Positions 32,754-52,082 of a stretch of 64,000 nt of DNA are shown here, one piece after another (the first letter of the stretch is position 1; every line of letters starts with the position of its first letter). Made by a program: the position numbers and the translations under genes. The notes beneath the pieces were generated by a model. It was not told where the DNA came from, did not search any database, and saw only the letters and a program-made list of their open reading frames with translations. The DNA is from Thunnus maccoyii (lineage: Eukaryota; Chordata; Actinopteri; Scombriformes; Scombridae): positions 26,372,501-26,436,500 of the forward strand of contig NC_056539.1 in assembly GCF_910596095.1 (NCBI RefSeq). The letters are read 5' to 3'.

Positions 32754-32796
32754 ATGAGCTCCACGGCAACACCAACACCATCAGCAGGTGATCCAT
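32754..32796 (-). pseudogene. Extra copy of the receptor signal-peptide exon (copy 2)
   Basis: The minus strand reads MDHLLMVLVLPWSS in the same frame as exon 1, with Leu to Pro in the hydrophobic core. The donor has changed from CAG/GTAGGA to CAT/GTGGGA, still GT but weaker. It lies inside a duplicated block (32,697-33,730). It could serve as an alternative first exon, but decay is more likely. Confidence 0.6.
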
Positions 32797-33882
32797 GACC
32801 AGGTTGACCATCTGTCTGTCTATGATGGACTCATCAGCTCTCCTCTGCTAACAGCATGTTCTGTTTCCTCTTATCTCTTCATCAGCCAGGACACAAATTA
32901 ACTGATGAGCTGTTTCTTAGAACTGAAGCCACTAACCACAGTTAAGGGCTTGGTTCACTGAATGTATTTGACCAGATTTTGAGATATCAGCCTTTTCATC
33001 ATCATGGTCCTCAGTATGACTTCATGCTGTGCAGCCAGATCTTGTTTAAAACTGCAGGACTTCATTTTAAATTCTAGATGAGATCCCAAAGTTTTAAAAA
33101 AATATCCAAACTGTCTTCTGAATTTTGGGGAAATGTGTCTAACATGTTACAGCAGTTGACGTGTAGATTATTTCCATCAGATGGAATGATGTGGTCATAA
33201 AAACATGGAGCCTGTGGTTTGAAGAATTCACTCATGACTGAATATGAACAACATAATAAACAATATATATGACATGAACAACATAATAAACAATATATAT
33301 GACACTGTCAGAGGGGAGTTTGATTATCTTTAAGCAATGACAAGGGAAAACTGGATTTTAGGGGGTTAAGTGTGAGAAACAGTTTGACAGAGTTACAGTT
33401 AGTGGTGCAAACACATATATTTGATAAGAAAAAAAGTGTTTCGCAACAGTCAATCCTGTACATGACGAGACTGTTGTGAGCAGACATCACAGGATGTTGT
33501 CCTCTCCACATTCAATAAAGCTCCATCTGGACCTGACTTCAAAAACACTTCAAATACTTCTCAAAGTTTCACTGTGCAACACATCTGTGGGTGTTTTGTT
33601 TTGTATTTATGTAAGAAATAAACAGTAGAATTTGGGATAAAAGGTTAAATCAGAAAATGAAACACTGATTTTGGGATTGAATAAATTAGAAAAGTTGACG
33701 AAATCACCACAAATTGGAAACCCATAAAGTATGGGTATAAGTAACCTTATACTCACCATAAGTGCAGTCATCGCAACCTGAACACAAGCACACAACAGTT
33801 GTACCACTTATGTGTCCCAGTGCCTTAAACCACAGAAAAAGTGTATTCAGAGAGGGTGTGATAAAATGTTGTATGTGTTAAG

Positions 33883-33914
<32 letters not shown>

Positions 33915-34749
33915 TTATCGTAGCACATCCATTATTCAGGACTAAGTTAGGCATGTTGCTGTAAATTGCTGATGTAGTAGTAAATCCACTATTACTTAGG
34001 CATGAAAGAAAACAATTTCATCAGTTACAAAGTGGTACAGGCCACTACACAGACAGCAATGGGACATCATGAGACATTTGCATATAAAACAAAGTAAAAC
34101 CTCATCATGTAATTTGGAACGTCACAATCACAAGTCCAGCTCCACTCTCAGAAATGTTGACTTGCCACTGAAAGGAGAGATTATTTTAGCAACAGTGCAG
34201 TTAGCCAGACTCTGGTTTCAAAACTTAATTCAAGTCCAATGCTTTTTGCATTTAATTGGAATAAAATTCACCTCAAGAAAACGATTTGGGCAAAAACTCC
34301 AAGTCATTATGATTGGTTAATAAGTCAAGAAGAATCTCAAAGAACATATCTCAGGCTTAATGAAAAAATATATGCTAGTAAAATAGCTTAATTTGTTTGA
34401 TGTTGTGATCAGATGGCATGGTACCAAATCATTGTCATGACAGATTTAAGGGCATATAGCACAATTCACATTGATTGGAAATGTAATTAATTTTGCCTAT
34501 GCTACCAAGCAAAGCAAAGGAACTTGCCTTTTGATTTGCCGGATGAAGATTGGTGAAAAATCTATAAACACATCAGTGATTTAACTCTGTGGAAAGAACC
34601 AATGTGAAACCATCAGGACTGAACTGAAGATGTTTCATTACTTTCTACCGATAAAGTTTATGTTCAGTGAAGTTTTGAATGCAGGATTTAGACTTAGATT
34701 TAGTATTTTTACAAAGGGGTTTTGAATCTTTTACACATACATCATTAAA

Positions 34750-34793
34750 GCAGAGTCCCACATGAGCTCCACAGCAACACCAACATGATCCAT
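34750..34793 (-). pseudogene. Extra copy of the receptor signal-peptide exon (copy 3), frameshifted
   Basis: Compared with exon 1, an 11-base deletion follows ATGGATCA, shifting the frame and removing the hydrophobic core. The donor carries the same CAT/GTGGGA change as copy 2, so copies 2 and 3 arose from one another after that change. It cannot encode the same signal peptide. Confidence 0.65.
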
Positions 34794-36360
34794 GACCAGG
34801 TTGACCATCTGTCTATCTATGACGGACTCATCAGCTCTCCTCTGCTAACAGCATGTTCTGTTTCCTCTTATCTCTTCATCAGCCAGGACACAAATTAACT
34901 GATGAGCTGTTTCTTAGAACTGAAACCACTAACCACAGTTAAGGGCTGGGTTCACTGAATGTATTTGACCAGATTTTGAGATATCAGCCTTTTCATCATC
35001 ATGGTCCTCAGTATGACTTCATGCTGTGCAGCCAGATCTTGTTTAAAACTGCAGGACTTTATTTTAAATTCTAGATGAGATCCCAAAGTTTTAAAAAAAA
35101 TATCCAAACTGTCTTCAGAATTTTGGGGAAATGTGTCTAACATGTTACAGCAGCTGACGTGTAGATTATTTCCATCTGATGGAATGATATGGTCATAAAA
35201 ACATGCAGCCTGTGGTTTGAAGAATTCACTCATGACTGAATATGAACAACATAATAAACAATATATATGACATGAACAACATAATAAACAATATATATGA
35301 CACTGTCAGAGGGGAGTTTGATTATCTTTAAGCAATGACAAGGGAAAACTGGATTTTAGGGGGTTAAATGTGAGAAACAGTTTGACAGAGTTACAGTTAG
35401 TGGTGAAAACACATATATTTGATAAGAAAAAAAGTGTTTCGCAACAGTCAATCCTGTACATAACAAGACTGTTGTGAGCAGCTCCATCTGGACCTGACTT
35501 CAAAAACACTTCAAATACTTCTCAAAGTTTCACTGTGTAACACATCTGTGGGTGTTTTGTTTTGTATTTATGTAAGAAATAAACAGTAGAATTTGGGATA
35601 AAAGGTTAAATCAGAAAATGAAACACTGATTTTGGGATTGAATAAATTAGAAGAGTTGACGAAATCACCACAAATTGGAAACCCATAAAGGCCAACATAA
35701 ATATGCATCTACGTAGGTAGTAAAAAGCCATGGTGAAGAACAGAAAGCATTCTGTGAATAATGGAGAGTGTAATAGGCTGATGACTATAGAGACTGAAGG
35801 GGAGACTTTATCTATGCCTTTTAGCAACTTGTGACTGCTCTGCTAAAACTAACAATAGGCATAATGTGATTATACGACAGGGTATATTTCAATGAGCGCA
35901 GAAGGAGACAGGGCAGAAAACTATGATTGCAAACTACCTGCAAACCAGCTGCCCTGATAGTAGGTCTATCCCCCAAAACACAGGGATGACACTACATCCG
36001 TGTAGAATATGGAAATAGAAAAATACACCAACCCAATGATTGAGGAGATGGAACCAAAATAGAAAACTGAATGCTTTTTGCATTTAATCGGAATAAAATT
36101 CACTTCAAGAAAACAATTTGGGCAAAAACTCTCAAAGAATAGACCTCAGGCTTAATGAAAAAATATCTACTAGTAAAATAGCTTATTTTCTTTGATGTTG
36201 TGATCAGATGGTATGGCACCAAATCATTGTCATAACAGATGTGAGGGCATATAGCACAATTCACATTGATTGGAATTGTAATTAATTTTCCCTATGCTAT
36301 CAAGTAAAGCAAAGGAACTCACCTATTGATTTGCTGGATGAAGATGGGTAAAAAATCTTT

Positions 36361-41121
<4,761 letters not shown>

Positions 41122-41777
41122 GGTCTACGTCGCCTGCAACCAGAAATTGGTTTCTTATTTAAACATTTAATGTCAGCTAAGAACATACACGGCACATTGG
41201 TTGGGCAGGTGGTGCTCTGCGAACATCGATGGACATTTTAGCTTTTTGCTGTCCTAAATTGCAACATTCTGATAATATTGATCATGTTTTCTAATAACAA
41301 CACACTGTACTTCTTTTAGACTGTTGTGGTTCAATTTTATTTATATCATTAAAGAATCAGGCAGAGATTATCGGACAGTCCTGATGCAGAATTTTCAATC
41401 TTGGAACCGTGGTGTTATTCTGGTGTTTTTACAATCTGGGTCTTATTTTCATTATTCTAGCTATCATCCTTCTTGGTTTTTTACTCACCAGCTGTCTTCA
41501 GAGACACAGAGATGCAGACTTTCTGATGTGCACAGGGCATTACCAAACAAGTGATCTGATATCATGACACTGCCTTTGCTATATTTCCAAACATGTAGTT
41601 TAGACATCCTCGCATCTCTGGGTTTTTGCAAAGACGCTGGTGAACAAAATATTATCATAACCAATAAGAACGGAGGCCATAACTACAAAGAAATACATCG
41701 CAGGGTTATAAAACACTGCTATTTTGTTTTAAACGACGGTTCAGCAAAACCTGCCCTTCCAGCTGTGAAATATTAAA
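41122..41777 (+). other. C1orf52: Probable 3' UTR of C1orf52
   Basis: No coding signal is seen after the stop. ATTAAA at 41,772-41,777 is a possible polyadenylation signal; no AATAAA was noticed nearer. The end point is a guess. Confidence 0.3.
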
Positions 41778-44489
41778 CATAAAGTGTGGTCAGTCGGCTT
41801 TGCCTCCAGAATGTTTTAATTTATTTAGCTAAAATAACAAGTGACATCTGGCTGTGGTGGCGTGTGTTTGTGATTTGTCTTGTATTATACTCAATATGTA
41901 TTCACCTCTGACCTTTACCTGTGCTTGTTTTGTGTTAAAATAGTGACTTTTCTTTGAAAAATGTGATAAAAAATGGCTGTAAATCTGTTGAAATTAATAT
42001 TTAAAAAGTTGTGTGTTTTCCTTGCTTATCGGCACTAGATGGCGCCCCGAAGCAACACTAGAATACACCGCCTTCGTGTTTCTAAGGAAGCCTGCCGCAC
42101 TCCCACTCTGTGTAAAATGTTAGGCACGCAGATCATAACCAGAGCTTGTGTGTATATATACATATGTAGTGTTTTCTCTGGAAAGGAGTGTTGATCTTCA
42201 ATTTGGAAGTTTTGTCTCATCTCAGTTCTCTTGAGATACTTGATGCATACAGACTGTTTGTTCAGTCTCATGTACCTTGTATTACGCAACACTTGACATC
42301 TGTTGAAAGTATTTGAAGAACTAGCTTTATCAACTTCCAAAATTGTATTACAAAAGATATTTGGAACATTGTACTGTTTTATGGACTCAAACAAATCTGT
42401 TCATTAGTGTAAACAGTTGTATACGGATGATTTTATAGTTTGTTCTCAATGAGATACTATTCCTCATAAAACCACTTCTATTTTACTGGAAAAAGTTGTT
42501 CTGTCAGTCATTTGAATTAAGATTAATGAGACATTGAGTACTGTTGAAACATTCAACATTCACTAAAAACAAAGTCTTCAAGATGTCTTAAATCAATTTG
42601 TCATAATCCAGATAATGGTCTTTACATTCCTAAATTCATTCTTTGAATTTCTGTGACCAGTGGTGTAAATATAATGGTTTTTCAAGCTACGAATAAGAAA
42701 AAAGTTTCCACTTTGCGACAGTTTAGTGATCAGAGGAATTCCTGGCCTATCTGTCATCATGGGTTGACATGAAATAGTGGTAAATATGCTTCTGATAAAA
42801 TTCCAGCTTCCAGGTATGTGCCTGGCCTTGTCTGAAATGCGTACCTGGTCCTGTGCAACAGCAGCAGACTGATTTTATCAACCATATTTACGAACAAATA
42901 ACTCCTCTTTTCCGTACAGACTGTATGAGCAATGACCAGCGAGGTCATATCCATCAGTGTTAAAGAATTACTCATCTCACTGTCAGTCTTGCAGCTGGAA
43001 ATTTCCCAGAAATTGGATGTTTTGAAACACGCTACTCTTAGAGTTGTGAGGAAAAACCTCAGTTCCAGATGTAGTTTTCTGTAGTGTTGAATGTTACTCT
43101 TTGAAATAATATCTACAGCATTCCTGGACTGTAGCCTGTTTGTGTTATAGAGATCAAGTTAACACAGTCCCACTGGGTGTCACATAGCTGATCTTATCTT
43201 CATTATCACCATAAAAGTTCATATCTTGCTCTTATGTTACACGTAGTACGCACATCAGTCACTGAAGACCAAAAAAAGTTAAGATAAATGTTGTCTTGAC
43301 AAAAACCCTCAATGTCTGAATAAAATTAAAATGTTTAGCTTGTGTTACCACCTAAAGAGGATCTTAACAGTTGTGAGTTGTTAATGAGATTACAGGATTT
43401 TTCCAATAACTCAGGATTGTTTCCTGGACCGGCCAGAGCTCTGAAAAGTGTCAGTCACACTAACCGTTTATCACCGTGACACATTTACTGAAGGTCAAGA
43501 CCTCATGATGGCCATTGAGTATTCAGGGACCTTCAGTGAACTGGCTGCCCACAGCTGCTACTATCTGACTTATGACATTTTCACACAGTCAGCACAATGT
43601 GGCGGCCTGTATGTTAATTTAGTTTTGGCTGTCAACGTTGAGAGGAGTACTTTTTGCTCTGATAGAAAAAAAAAAGTAAAACCTGATTATATAAATTTAT
43701 CTTGTTGCATACTCTCTACACAAGTGTAGGATGCTAGTTCCATGTCAACACACTTACTTGTTGACTTCTCCAAACTCATCCTCAGATGTTTTCTTGAAGC
43801 AAACAGTTGCTTTTCACACCAGTGATCTTGCCCATCGTGTGAAACAGATGTTGAGTAGTAAAGTAAACATCTCTGGAGCTGCAGACAAATAGAGATCTCA
43901 TTTCAGATAAGAAGGGTATTAAGAGTAAATCGGTGAAGGGTTGTATTATGTTGAAATTTTTCTTTTTGGAAGAAACAAAAAAAGATAAAAATGACTGCAT
44001 GGCTCAGAGCAGGCCACAGACAATAAACCACAGGTTCTTCTCTCTTGGTTTCATATTGAGCTTGAAATGGAATTTTCCAAATCACGGTCAAACGGTAACA
44101 TAATATTGTAATTTGCTGTAACAATGTGGTATCGACCACTGATTGCAGCTGAATATTTCCAAAGGGTGCCCCTTGAAGTCGACGCTCCATGTCTCCATAC
44201 TATACTACCCAAGAACATCAGACCCTCTGCAAAAACATACAGGACAGGGGAGTAAAAAGACAAAAAATTCCATAAACTCAAGATTCAAGATTTTCTTTTG
44301 CAATTGTTTTTAATTTCCTGTAAATAACTTATGGTCATTCATTTCTGTTACAAAATGACTGGGCGATATTTTTTTATAACCATCATTTCTTTTGTGTGCA
44401 TTTAATCTTTTGGCAAGTGATAGTCTATTTGCCATATTTGTGGTCCTGCCTGCACAAAACTAGCACTTAGTCATGTAATCTGAATGAGA

Positions 44490-44835
44490 TCTGCAAAAAT
44501 AAGTCAATGAATCGATTAGTTGCCAATTATTATATTTATTACTTTGATAGTCAATTAGTCGTTTGAAGTCATTCTTTAAAAAAAAAATGTCTCAAAATTC
44601 TCAGATTTCAGCTTCTCACATGAATATTTTCTGTTTTCTATGATAGTAAACTGAATATCTTTGGGTTGTGGACAGTTGGTCGAGATAAAACAAGACATTT
44701 GAAGACGTCATCTTGGGCTTTGAGAAACAGTGACATTTTCCACCATTTTCTGACATGTTATGGACCAAACCACTGGTGAAAATAAGTAAGAAAATAAGCG
44801 ACAGATAATGAAAATAATTGTTAAATATTATACAT
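44490..44835. repeat. Teleost AT-rich interspersed repeat, copy 1
   Basis: TCAATTAGTCGTTTGAAGTC, TTTCAGCTTCTCACATGAAT, AGTAAACTGAATATCTTTGG, AAGACATTTGAAGACGTCAT and GCGACAGATAATGAAAATAA define this family. Shorter relatives are at 45,500-45,745, 50,280-50,475 and 60,770-61,025. Confidence 0.6.
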
Positions 44836-45200
44836 GCTACTTTTAATATGAAAAGTTTAAGGGTAAACATATTTTCCAGATCCAGAGATTTCTTTTTCCT
44901 TTTTAACAGAGATGCTGAGCAGATGAACCAAAGTTTAAACTTGCAAGTGAGATAATATTAGTACATTAATGTAATTCTCACACAGACATGCATGAACTCG
45001 GAGATAGACTTGTAAAGCTGAACATTTTACGCCTGATCATGTGATGAACGCACTCAGAGAAAGGAACGTTCTTTTGCTGCGCAGAGATGATAGAGAACAG
45101 TAGCGAGAGACAAGCAGTCTGTCCTCTTGTCATGATAAACATGTCAGAGGTCGTCTGTTGATAACGATATAGAGCAGACGCAAAGACAGCCCAGGCCGTA

Positions 45201-45202
<2 letters not shown>

Positions 45203-45231
<29 letters not shown>
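45203..45231. repeat. (TG)n microsatellite
   Basis: An uninterrupted TG run of about 28 bases in intergenic DNA. Confidence 0.9.
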
Positions 45232-45499
45232 CAGAGAAGGCTAAATCAGCCAGCGGCGGTCAGCTAACCTGGCTGCTGGTCAGAAATGGAGGAGATACTA
45301 TCTTTGTGAATTCTGTTACATTGACCCTTGTCCTGTTCTTTGCCCAATCAGGCTTAAGTGGCTGCAGCGAGTTTTGTAAGTCTGCACAGACATTCTCAGT
45401 GTTTTTCTCTCCTTAGTGAAGATCTGTACGGCTGTAACACAGATTGTGTTTGAAAATGTTTTTGACCAATCAAAATCAATACTGTCAGTCCCATTCTAG

Positions 45500-45745
45500 G
45501 ACTGAAAAAGTAAATTAATTATTACTATAACTATTTTGATAATCAAATCATCATTTGAAGTTATTTCTCAACCACAAAATGCCAAACAGTTGTTGGTTAT
45601 AGCTTCTCCAATGTGAGGATTTGCTGCTTCTGTTTGTTTTATATTGTAAACTGAATATTAAGCTCTTGGAAATTGGGAAGGGCTATTCTTATCTGTTTTT
45701 TGTTTTCTAACCATTAATCAATTATAACAGATTAATAGATAATGA
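45500..45745. repeat. Teleost AT-rich interspersed repeat, copy 2
   Basis: Shares the order of AATCATCATTTGAAGTTATT, TATAGCTTCTCCAATGTGAG, TTTATATTGTAAACTGAATA and AACAGATTAATAGATAATGA with copy 1. Confidence 0.5.
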
Positions 45746-46967
45746 AAACCAGAGTCCTTGCAACCCAAGTCCTTTCTATTTATCCTGTTCCAGCCGCTGT
45801 AGTTGGTTTTAATCACTGTCCTTCCTGGCATCAAGCATTTAACTTGAAAAGTCTTGCTGGGAAAATGAAAGCAATAAAAAAGACTGCAGAAGGCAGTTTC
45901 AACAACATATTAAAGCCAAGGATGGATGAAATATCATTTTCCTGACTTAGACTGCTCAATTTAGCATCCATGAGTCATTGCGTGTGCTTAAGAAGAACAC
46001 ATTATTCCAGATGCTACAGTTGAGGCCATATTTGGTTTTTATTTTTACTACACATCTTTATACAACACTCACAAAAAAATTCAGCCAGCATGAGCAAGCA
46101 GAATATTTAGGTTAGCCCCACAGGTTAATATCCCCAGCTATCTCAGTCAGGTTTATATCAAGTGAGATAAGAGCTTATCTGGGTTACAGACAAGAGGATA
46201 CGATGCATATATATGTAATTACCAATCAGTTCACCTATATTTACCCTTTATTATAGTTTGGTTATTATGTGGAGTTTGTACAGGTTGCAATGGTTGTCCT
46301 GACTACATAGCTGCATCAAAACACTACTATGACGTTTGTTTGTTTTCATATGAATCATTTAATTACGCTATCTTTTGTACATAGACAGGTTAATTGAACC
46401 TGGACTCTCTCAGTTAAGTGTTTTAGTCTCCAATTGCTGTCTGGTACGAATAAACTAATGGTAAAATTTAAAGATTTTTTTTTGTCTCAAAATGTTAAAA
46501 ACCTAGCTTACTCATCCACAACCTTATCAAGACACCAGTGTTCATATAAACGCTGTAACAGATTCACAGTGAGGGACAATGGGTTCCTTTTTAGATTTTC
46601 TTTGCAGTAGTAAAATATGAGTGAATGGCTATGACAATAATGTGATTCTCTGGAACGTAAAGCGGCGGGCCCTTAGCAACGCTACTCTGACAGCGATCAT
46701 CCAGCCTAATTTATACCCTGAGAAAGGCTTGTGTCCAAGGACATAAATTTAGTTGCGGTGTGCACTGAGAAAAGGAGAAGGCCCATAAACCAGCCGGGAC
46801 AGAGAGAGAGAGCCAGACACAGAGAGAGGGAACAATGGGTAGCCATCAGGAGGGGAGACCCAACAGCTGCAAAGCCCTGTATCCCAACACACACACTCAC
46901 ATGCACACGCAAACATGCACCCACATACACATATATATTCTCTCTCTACTTTCCTTTCTCTCTCTGT

Positions 46968-46991
46968 CACACACACACACACACACACACA
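46968..46991. repeat. (CA)n microsatellite
   Basis: A CA run in intergenic DNA, within a wider stretch rich in CA, CT and GA dinucleotides (46,800-47,000). Confidence 0.9.
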
Positions 46992-49900
46992 CTCAGTTTT
47001 CTTCCTCATACACCCTGCGGCCAGGCCATCTGAAAGGGGGCCAGCTAAGCAGATGTTCTGCCACTGCTTTCACAAAGGGCACAAGTGGCTGTTGGAGGAG
47101 CAAAAAAAAAAAAAAAAGAAAAGAGAGAAGACAAACTTCCTCATTTCTCCAGTGCTGTTGAGTCAGCATGCAGAGCAACTCTTGACAAGTGCTTATTTTG
47201 TGTTCCTTTAAATCTATGTCAGCTCATCATGTGTATTTTTTATGCCAATTTTGCTTTTACCGAGCCATGAGCAGTTCGCCGGCACTAGATTTAAGAGATG
47301 TATCCAGGAAGTCTGGTGAAAAGACTGTTATCACGATAAAACAAAGGGTAATCAGAAAATAAAGTATTCACATCCTTTAATTTGAGTAAAATTTGTAATA
47401 CCTCAGTGTCTATTACAAGTAAAAATCTGCGAGTGTGATCAGCAAAGTGTGCTTTAAGTTACTTTAAAGTAAAAAATACTAAGTGTGCAGCAGAATAGAG
47501 AATGGCCACTGGCATGTTTTTATTATCATATGTTATTGTGTGATTGCTGAAAGTCCCCATTTCACTTTGTATTTCTTGCCATACTTTTCATTTGTTTGTT
47601 TAGCCAGTCACATTGCTGTCATATACTATCCTGGGTTTTGTTTGTGTTTAGCATTGTTTTGTTACATTTACATCTGCATTTATGGTTTAATCGAGACAGA
47701 AAAGTATTTAAGGTCATTATTTAATTTTTATTGAATGAAGTACTGAGTTTCTTGAGTTATAGACTAGCTTGGGTTGTAACTTATACTTGCCATGCTTTCC
47801 AGGAGACAAAAGGGGGATGCACTGAACCACTTCCTGATTTTAAGATCTTGCTGACATCACGAGTGATGTCATGGGTTAGACCAAGTGTGGGGGCATTTAT
47901 TTTATTTAGTTAAATGTTTGGTTTTGTATTTATGTTGTTTGTACTTATTTTGGTTTATGGTTTTTGGACTATGCTGTGGTTGATGTGTGTGTAAACAATG
48001 TTAACTGATACAAGTAACATTGTCATATACCAGTTGTTGGTATAACGGAAAGGACACCCCTGATAGAAATATGGTTCTGTCTAGATAGATTGGAGCACCT
48101 GTTTAAGGGGAGAGTTGTTGGTTTGACAAAGAGCAAAAACGATAGAGGACATCAGTGTAGCTGTGTTAAGGAAAGTTTGATTGTGGTTTATTTGGTAGTC
48201 TCTGAGTCTGTCTCTTATCATCTTCCTTGACACTCTGGCAAAGCTTCCTCACAGGCAAAACTTTATTTTACAGCAAAACAGCAAATAATTTTAAAAAGCC
48301 AGAAAGGGTTGCAGAAATGTTTCATTTTTCTTGTTTCCTATCTTGTCAATTGTCTTTTCGACCTCAAATCCTTTAGGTTTGAATTTAATTTAATTTTTTA
48401 AATTGTATTACAGGCAAATGAAGAGATTTGCTTTTTGCCCATTATCTATTCATATAAGAAAATGAACAGAACATTAGTGGGTCACTAAATGAGGGAGGGG
48501 AGGGAAAGGGAGAGGAGGGGTGAGAGACAGACAGTGATGATCAGTAAATACAGAGTAAAAGAGAACGGGCAGCTTTACATTAAGGTGCTGTAATGTCTCT
48601 AAACTTTTGGGACTGTACTAAAAACAGTCCTTTCATCCCCATGTCAAACTGTGTGAGTGTGTGTGTATGTAATACTGTAGGTCAAGGCTGATACGTAGTG
48701 TGATTACTGCAAGCAATCACACTATTGTAGCAGCTCGCAATGGCAGATGCAGCAGCTGGCAGCAGCTTTCTACAACAGTAGAGCAGCTAGCTGTGGCTGG
48801 TCCCAGGTGCCAAAGCGATACTCCCAATTGTACCCATGAGCAGGGGGGGTCCTGGAAGGCAGCAGTTCACTGCGGCTCGTCCAGGATACCCCCCTTCAAC
48901 AACAACAACAATAACAAGAGGTCTCAGCATGCCCTGAGAACTGTGCATGAAAATATAAAATAGCAGAATATACGGTCCAAATGTTCAGAGGTTTATTTAT
49001 GATACATAATGATGGGGAAACACAGAGCGGGGCAGGGCTAACGATGCTGGATGCAGGGGAGGTGTGTACATGGACAAAGCGAGCACAGGAACATAGGAGG
49101 GATCACAGCAAAAAAACCCAAATCCCAGAAAACACAAAACTCCTCATAATAAACCGACCTGCATAGAACCACCACAGAATAAACACGAATACAACTCAAA
49201 TACCCAAGCAACACAACAATCTCTCATCTGCAACAAATAAATCCAAAAACCCCAAAACACAAAAAGTCCAGAAACACAGAGTCCATGACAGAAAGTCTTT
49301 GGGAGGAATGTTTGTAAGGTGGTACCTCAAAAACTAAAAGTACTGAAGTGTTTATACTACATGGACAGGTGACCCATGTGGAAAGGCTTAACATATTAAA
49401 ACATGGGACCAACAGCGCCACCATGTGGTCAGTCATTATGTGTTTTACATAACTCGTGAACCGTGAGGTGTATCAAAACAATATTTGCACAGTGTCTTCC
49501 TTGAAAAATGCTGATTCAACTGATACTGGCTACGCTCTTTTGCACCTGGGAATACTTTCCGCCATTTAGGATTTTTTTTTTGTTTTGTTGGCACATATTT
49601 CATCTAATCTTCACCAAACTTGGTAAATACCATATTTAGATGACCGTGGATAAAACTTGAGTTCATTTCTGGGTATCGCTTACCGTTTGTCTGTAAATTG
49701 GTTGCCAAACTTTTAAAGGTGTGGATGATGCCTTTAACGGGCCAGAACTCTTCAATGCTAAATTGGATCGCAACCAAATTTGGGAATGTTGTACATAAAG
49801 CCACACTGCACAAGTGTGTAACATTTGATATAATTCTGCCCACAGTAAAGTAACATTATAACATGATATTTCTGCAATTCTGCTGTCTTTAATAAAATGA

Positions 49901-50279
49901 AACTTTGTTCACAGGTTCTCCATGAGAATCTGCATGACATACTTAATGATGGCACCAATGGCACCAATACTCATGACCCACCCAGAAGTCATGAGTAAAA
50001 CACCACCATACTACCTATTAACTGCCATATCTCTTAAATGTAATATACCATGGTAACCAAATTCTGCAAAGTTGTACAGATGGTGATGCTGAACAAGTGT
50101 GTTGTATTTGCAGCAGTGCTTTGCAAATGATTTCAGCTGTCCGCATTCACACGCATTTTCCGCAGGAAATGCATGTCTGGTTGGACAATTATTAGTGATG
50201 CATTACAGTGTAAGCACATTTTGATTTTGCAGCTGGTCCAGGAGGAGCTAATTTTTATTTATATTTTATATTGTTTTTT

Positions 50280-50475
50280 TTACTTATTTTGGTAATCAGT
50301 TAATTGTTCATGTCATTTTTAAGCAGAAATTAAGCCAATTAAATGTAAATATTTGCTGTTGTCTGTCTTCTATGATAGAAAATTGAAGATTTGGGGGTTT
50401 TGGACTATTAAACTTTGGAAAATTGTCATTAACATTTTTCACTATTTCCTGACACTTTATAGAACAAACCATTAT
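50280..50475. repeat. Teleost AT-rich interspersed repeat, copy 3
   Basis: AATCAGTTAATTGTTCATGT, TTCTATGATAGAAAATTGAA, TTTGGACTATTAAACTTTGG and TTCACTATTTCCTGACACTT match the same family. Confidence 0.5.
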
Positions 50476-52082
50476 TCAAATAAAGTACAAGTACCTCAAA
50501 ATTACAGCACTTGGATAAATGTAGTTTCTTACATAGCACCACCTCTTACAACACAGTTTTCTAATGCGACGTATATAGCAAGTCATCACTACATATACTG
50601 CTGCATAACCTCAGGTGCTTAGAGATATCACAAGATAAGATCTCATTTTCAGGCATGCTAAACATTTCCAGCATGAAAATTGCACTAATAGACATTATTT
50701 GTCATAAAAGAGATTACCCATGCCCTGCAGTGAGTGTGTTGAACAATTGCAATACATCTGTTCGGTCCAGAGGTTTGTGTCCTTCCTCTACGTGTGCACA
50801 ATCAAGCCTCCTCTCCCTATGACAACCCCTTCTCTCCCCCTCGCTCTCTCTTTCACACACAAACACACACTATGCAGCCTGCAGGTTTTGACCTGTAAAT
50901 AACTGCCCAGACAGGGTCTAGTCAGTCAGTCGGGAAGGCAGGCTGAGGCGTCAGGGCCTACACGGCTCCTGCAGAGCAATAACAGATGCTTATCATGTTT
51001 TACTGAGGGCAGTGGTGGTGGTGGGGGGGGGGGAATGGGGGTGAATGTGGAGCGTTGGGGCCCTGTCGATGAATGGCTCTGACAATAATGCCCTCAATCA
51101 TGAGGAGAAGTTAGAAAATAGAGGCACAGTTATACCAGGAGGGCTGTAATGGATTAGGATTCAGTCAGAAAGTGTGTGTGTGTGCCTTAAAGAGAGAGGT
51201 ACACAGAGCGCATGTGCACTTATACACCCACTGCAGCTTTTCAGCAGCTCATCCTCTTGCACATTCCAAGTAAAGGCAACAGCAAACAAATGGCTTAAGG
51301 TTCAAGTGAAGTATGTTTCATTCCTTTCTCTGCTGTCTCGGCCACTCTTGAAGCCCCAGGTTGTGGTGCGAGCATGGACAGGGGTTAGATGGAAGGTCAA
51401 AAGAGGAGAGGATTACTCAAGATACACTTCAGATAAAAAGTGTCAGTCCAATAATCGTCAGTGATCCATGATGTGGCAGGTCACGATTTTTGGGTGGTAT
51501 TGTCATCGGAAGGAAAAAAATTGCCTTCATGAGTGTAATAATGAAGATGAACCTATGAAAAAGACAAATTCCTCGTGACATACACAATCCTGCTCATTTG
51601 TTAACGGGTAAAAGATGATTCAGAGCTGGTAGGTTATCATCATCTCTTTAATATTACTTGCTGACATTTTTCTCTTTCTCTCCGCGGAGGGTCAAGCATG
51701 TTTTTCCCCCCCCCCTGGGATGAGAGTTGTTTTTCTCTGCTGTTTGCTGAAAGGCCTTCACAGCTACCAGCGAAGGTGGTAATTTGAAGTCCTGGCTCAC
51801 TACTCGCCGGCTGAATTTAATTCACATTACGGGGACGAATTTAATTCGCATTTCGGGGACAAATATGTCTTGAATTTCAATGGGCTGAAGCTGCAGGAGC
51901 TACAATCCAAATACAATCACACAAACCTAAACCTTCAGTCTTGTCATGGGGGTGTAGCTTATAGGATTATATTTACAAACCTACATTACAGAAGGGAAAC
52001 ATTTGGATGATATTGGAAGCAATTCTCAAACCTTTATAAGCATTACAAACGTTTTAAAATGTTGGATGAGATGTTTGGAATA

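Larger units (their letters stand above)
32697..36360. repeat. Roughly 2-kb tandem segmental duplication
   Basis: The stretch 32,697-33,730 matches 34,700-35,690 almost base for base. It includes a doubled ACATAATAAACAATATATAT motif and ends at TGGAAACCCATAAAG in both. A second shared block, about 34,228-34,560 against 36,066-36,360, has GCTTTTTGCATTTAATYGGA and GATGTTGTGATCAGATGG. The second copy lacks about 26 bases (33,482-33,507). The block holds no gene apart from the signal-exon copies. An (AAT)n run lies at 33,886-33,914. Confidence 0.8.

Noticed and set aside
46731..47161. Frames made of Thr-His, Val-Cys or Leu-Ser repeats around (CA)n and (CT)n (also at 57,042 and 62,857)
   Set aside because: Translations of microsatellites, not genes.
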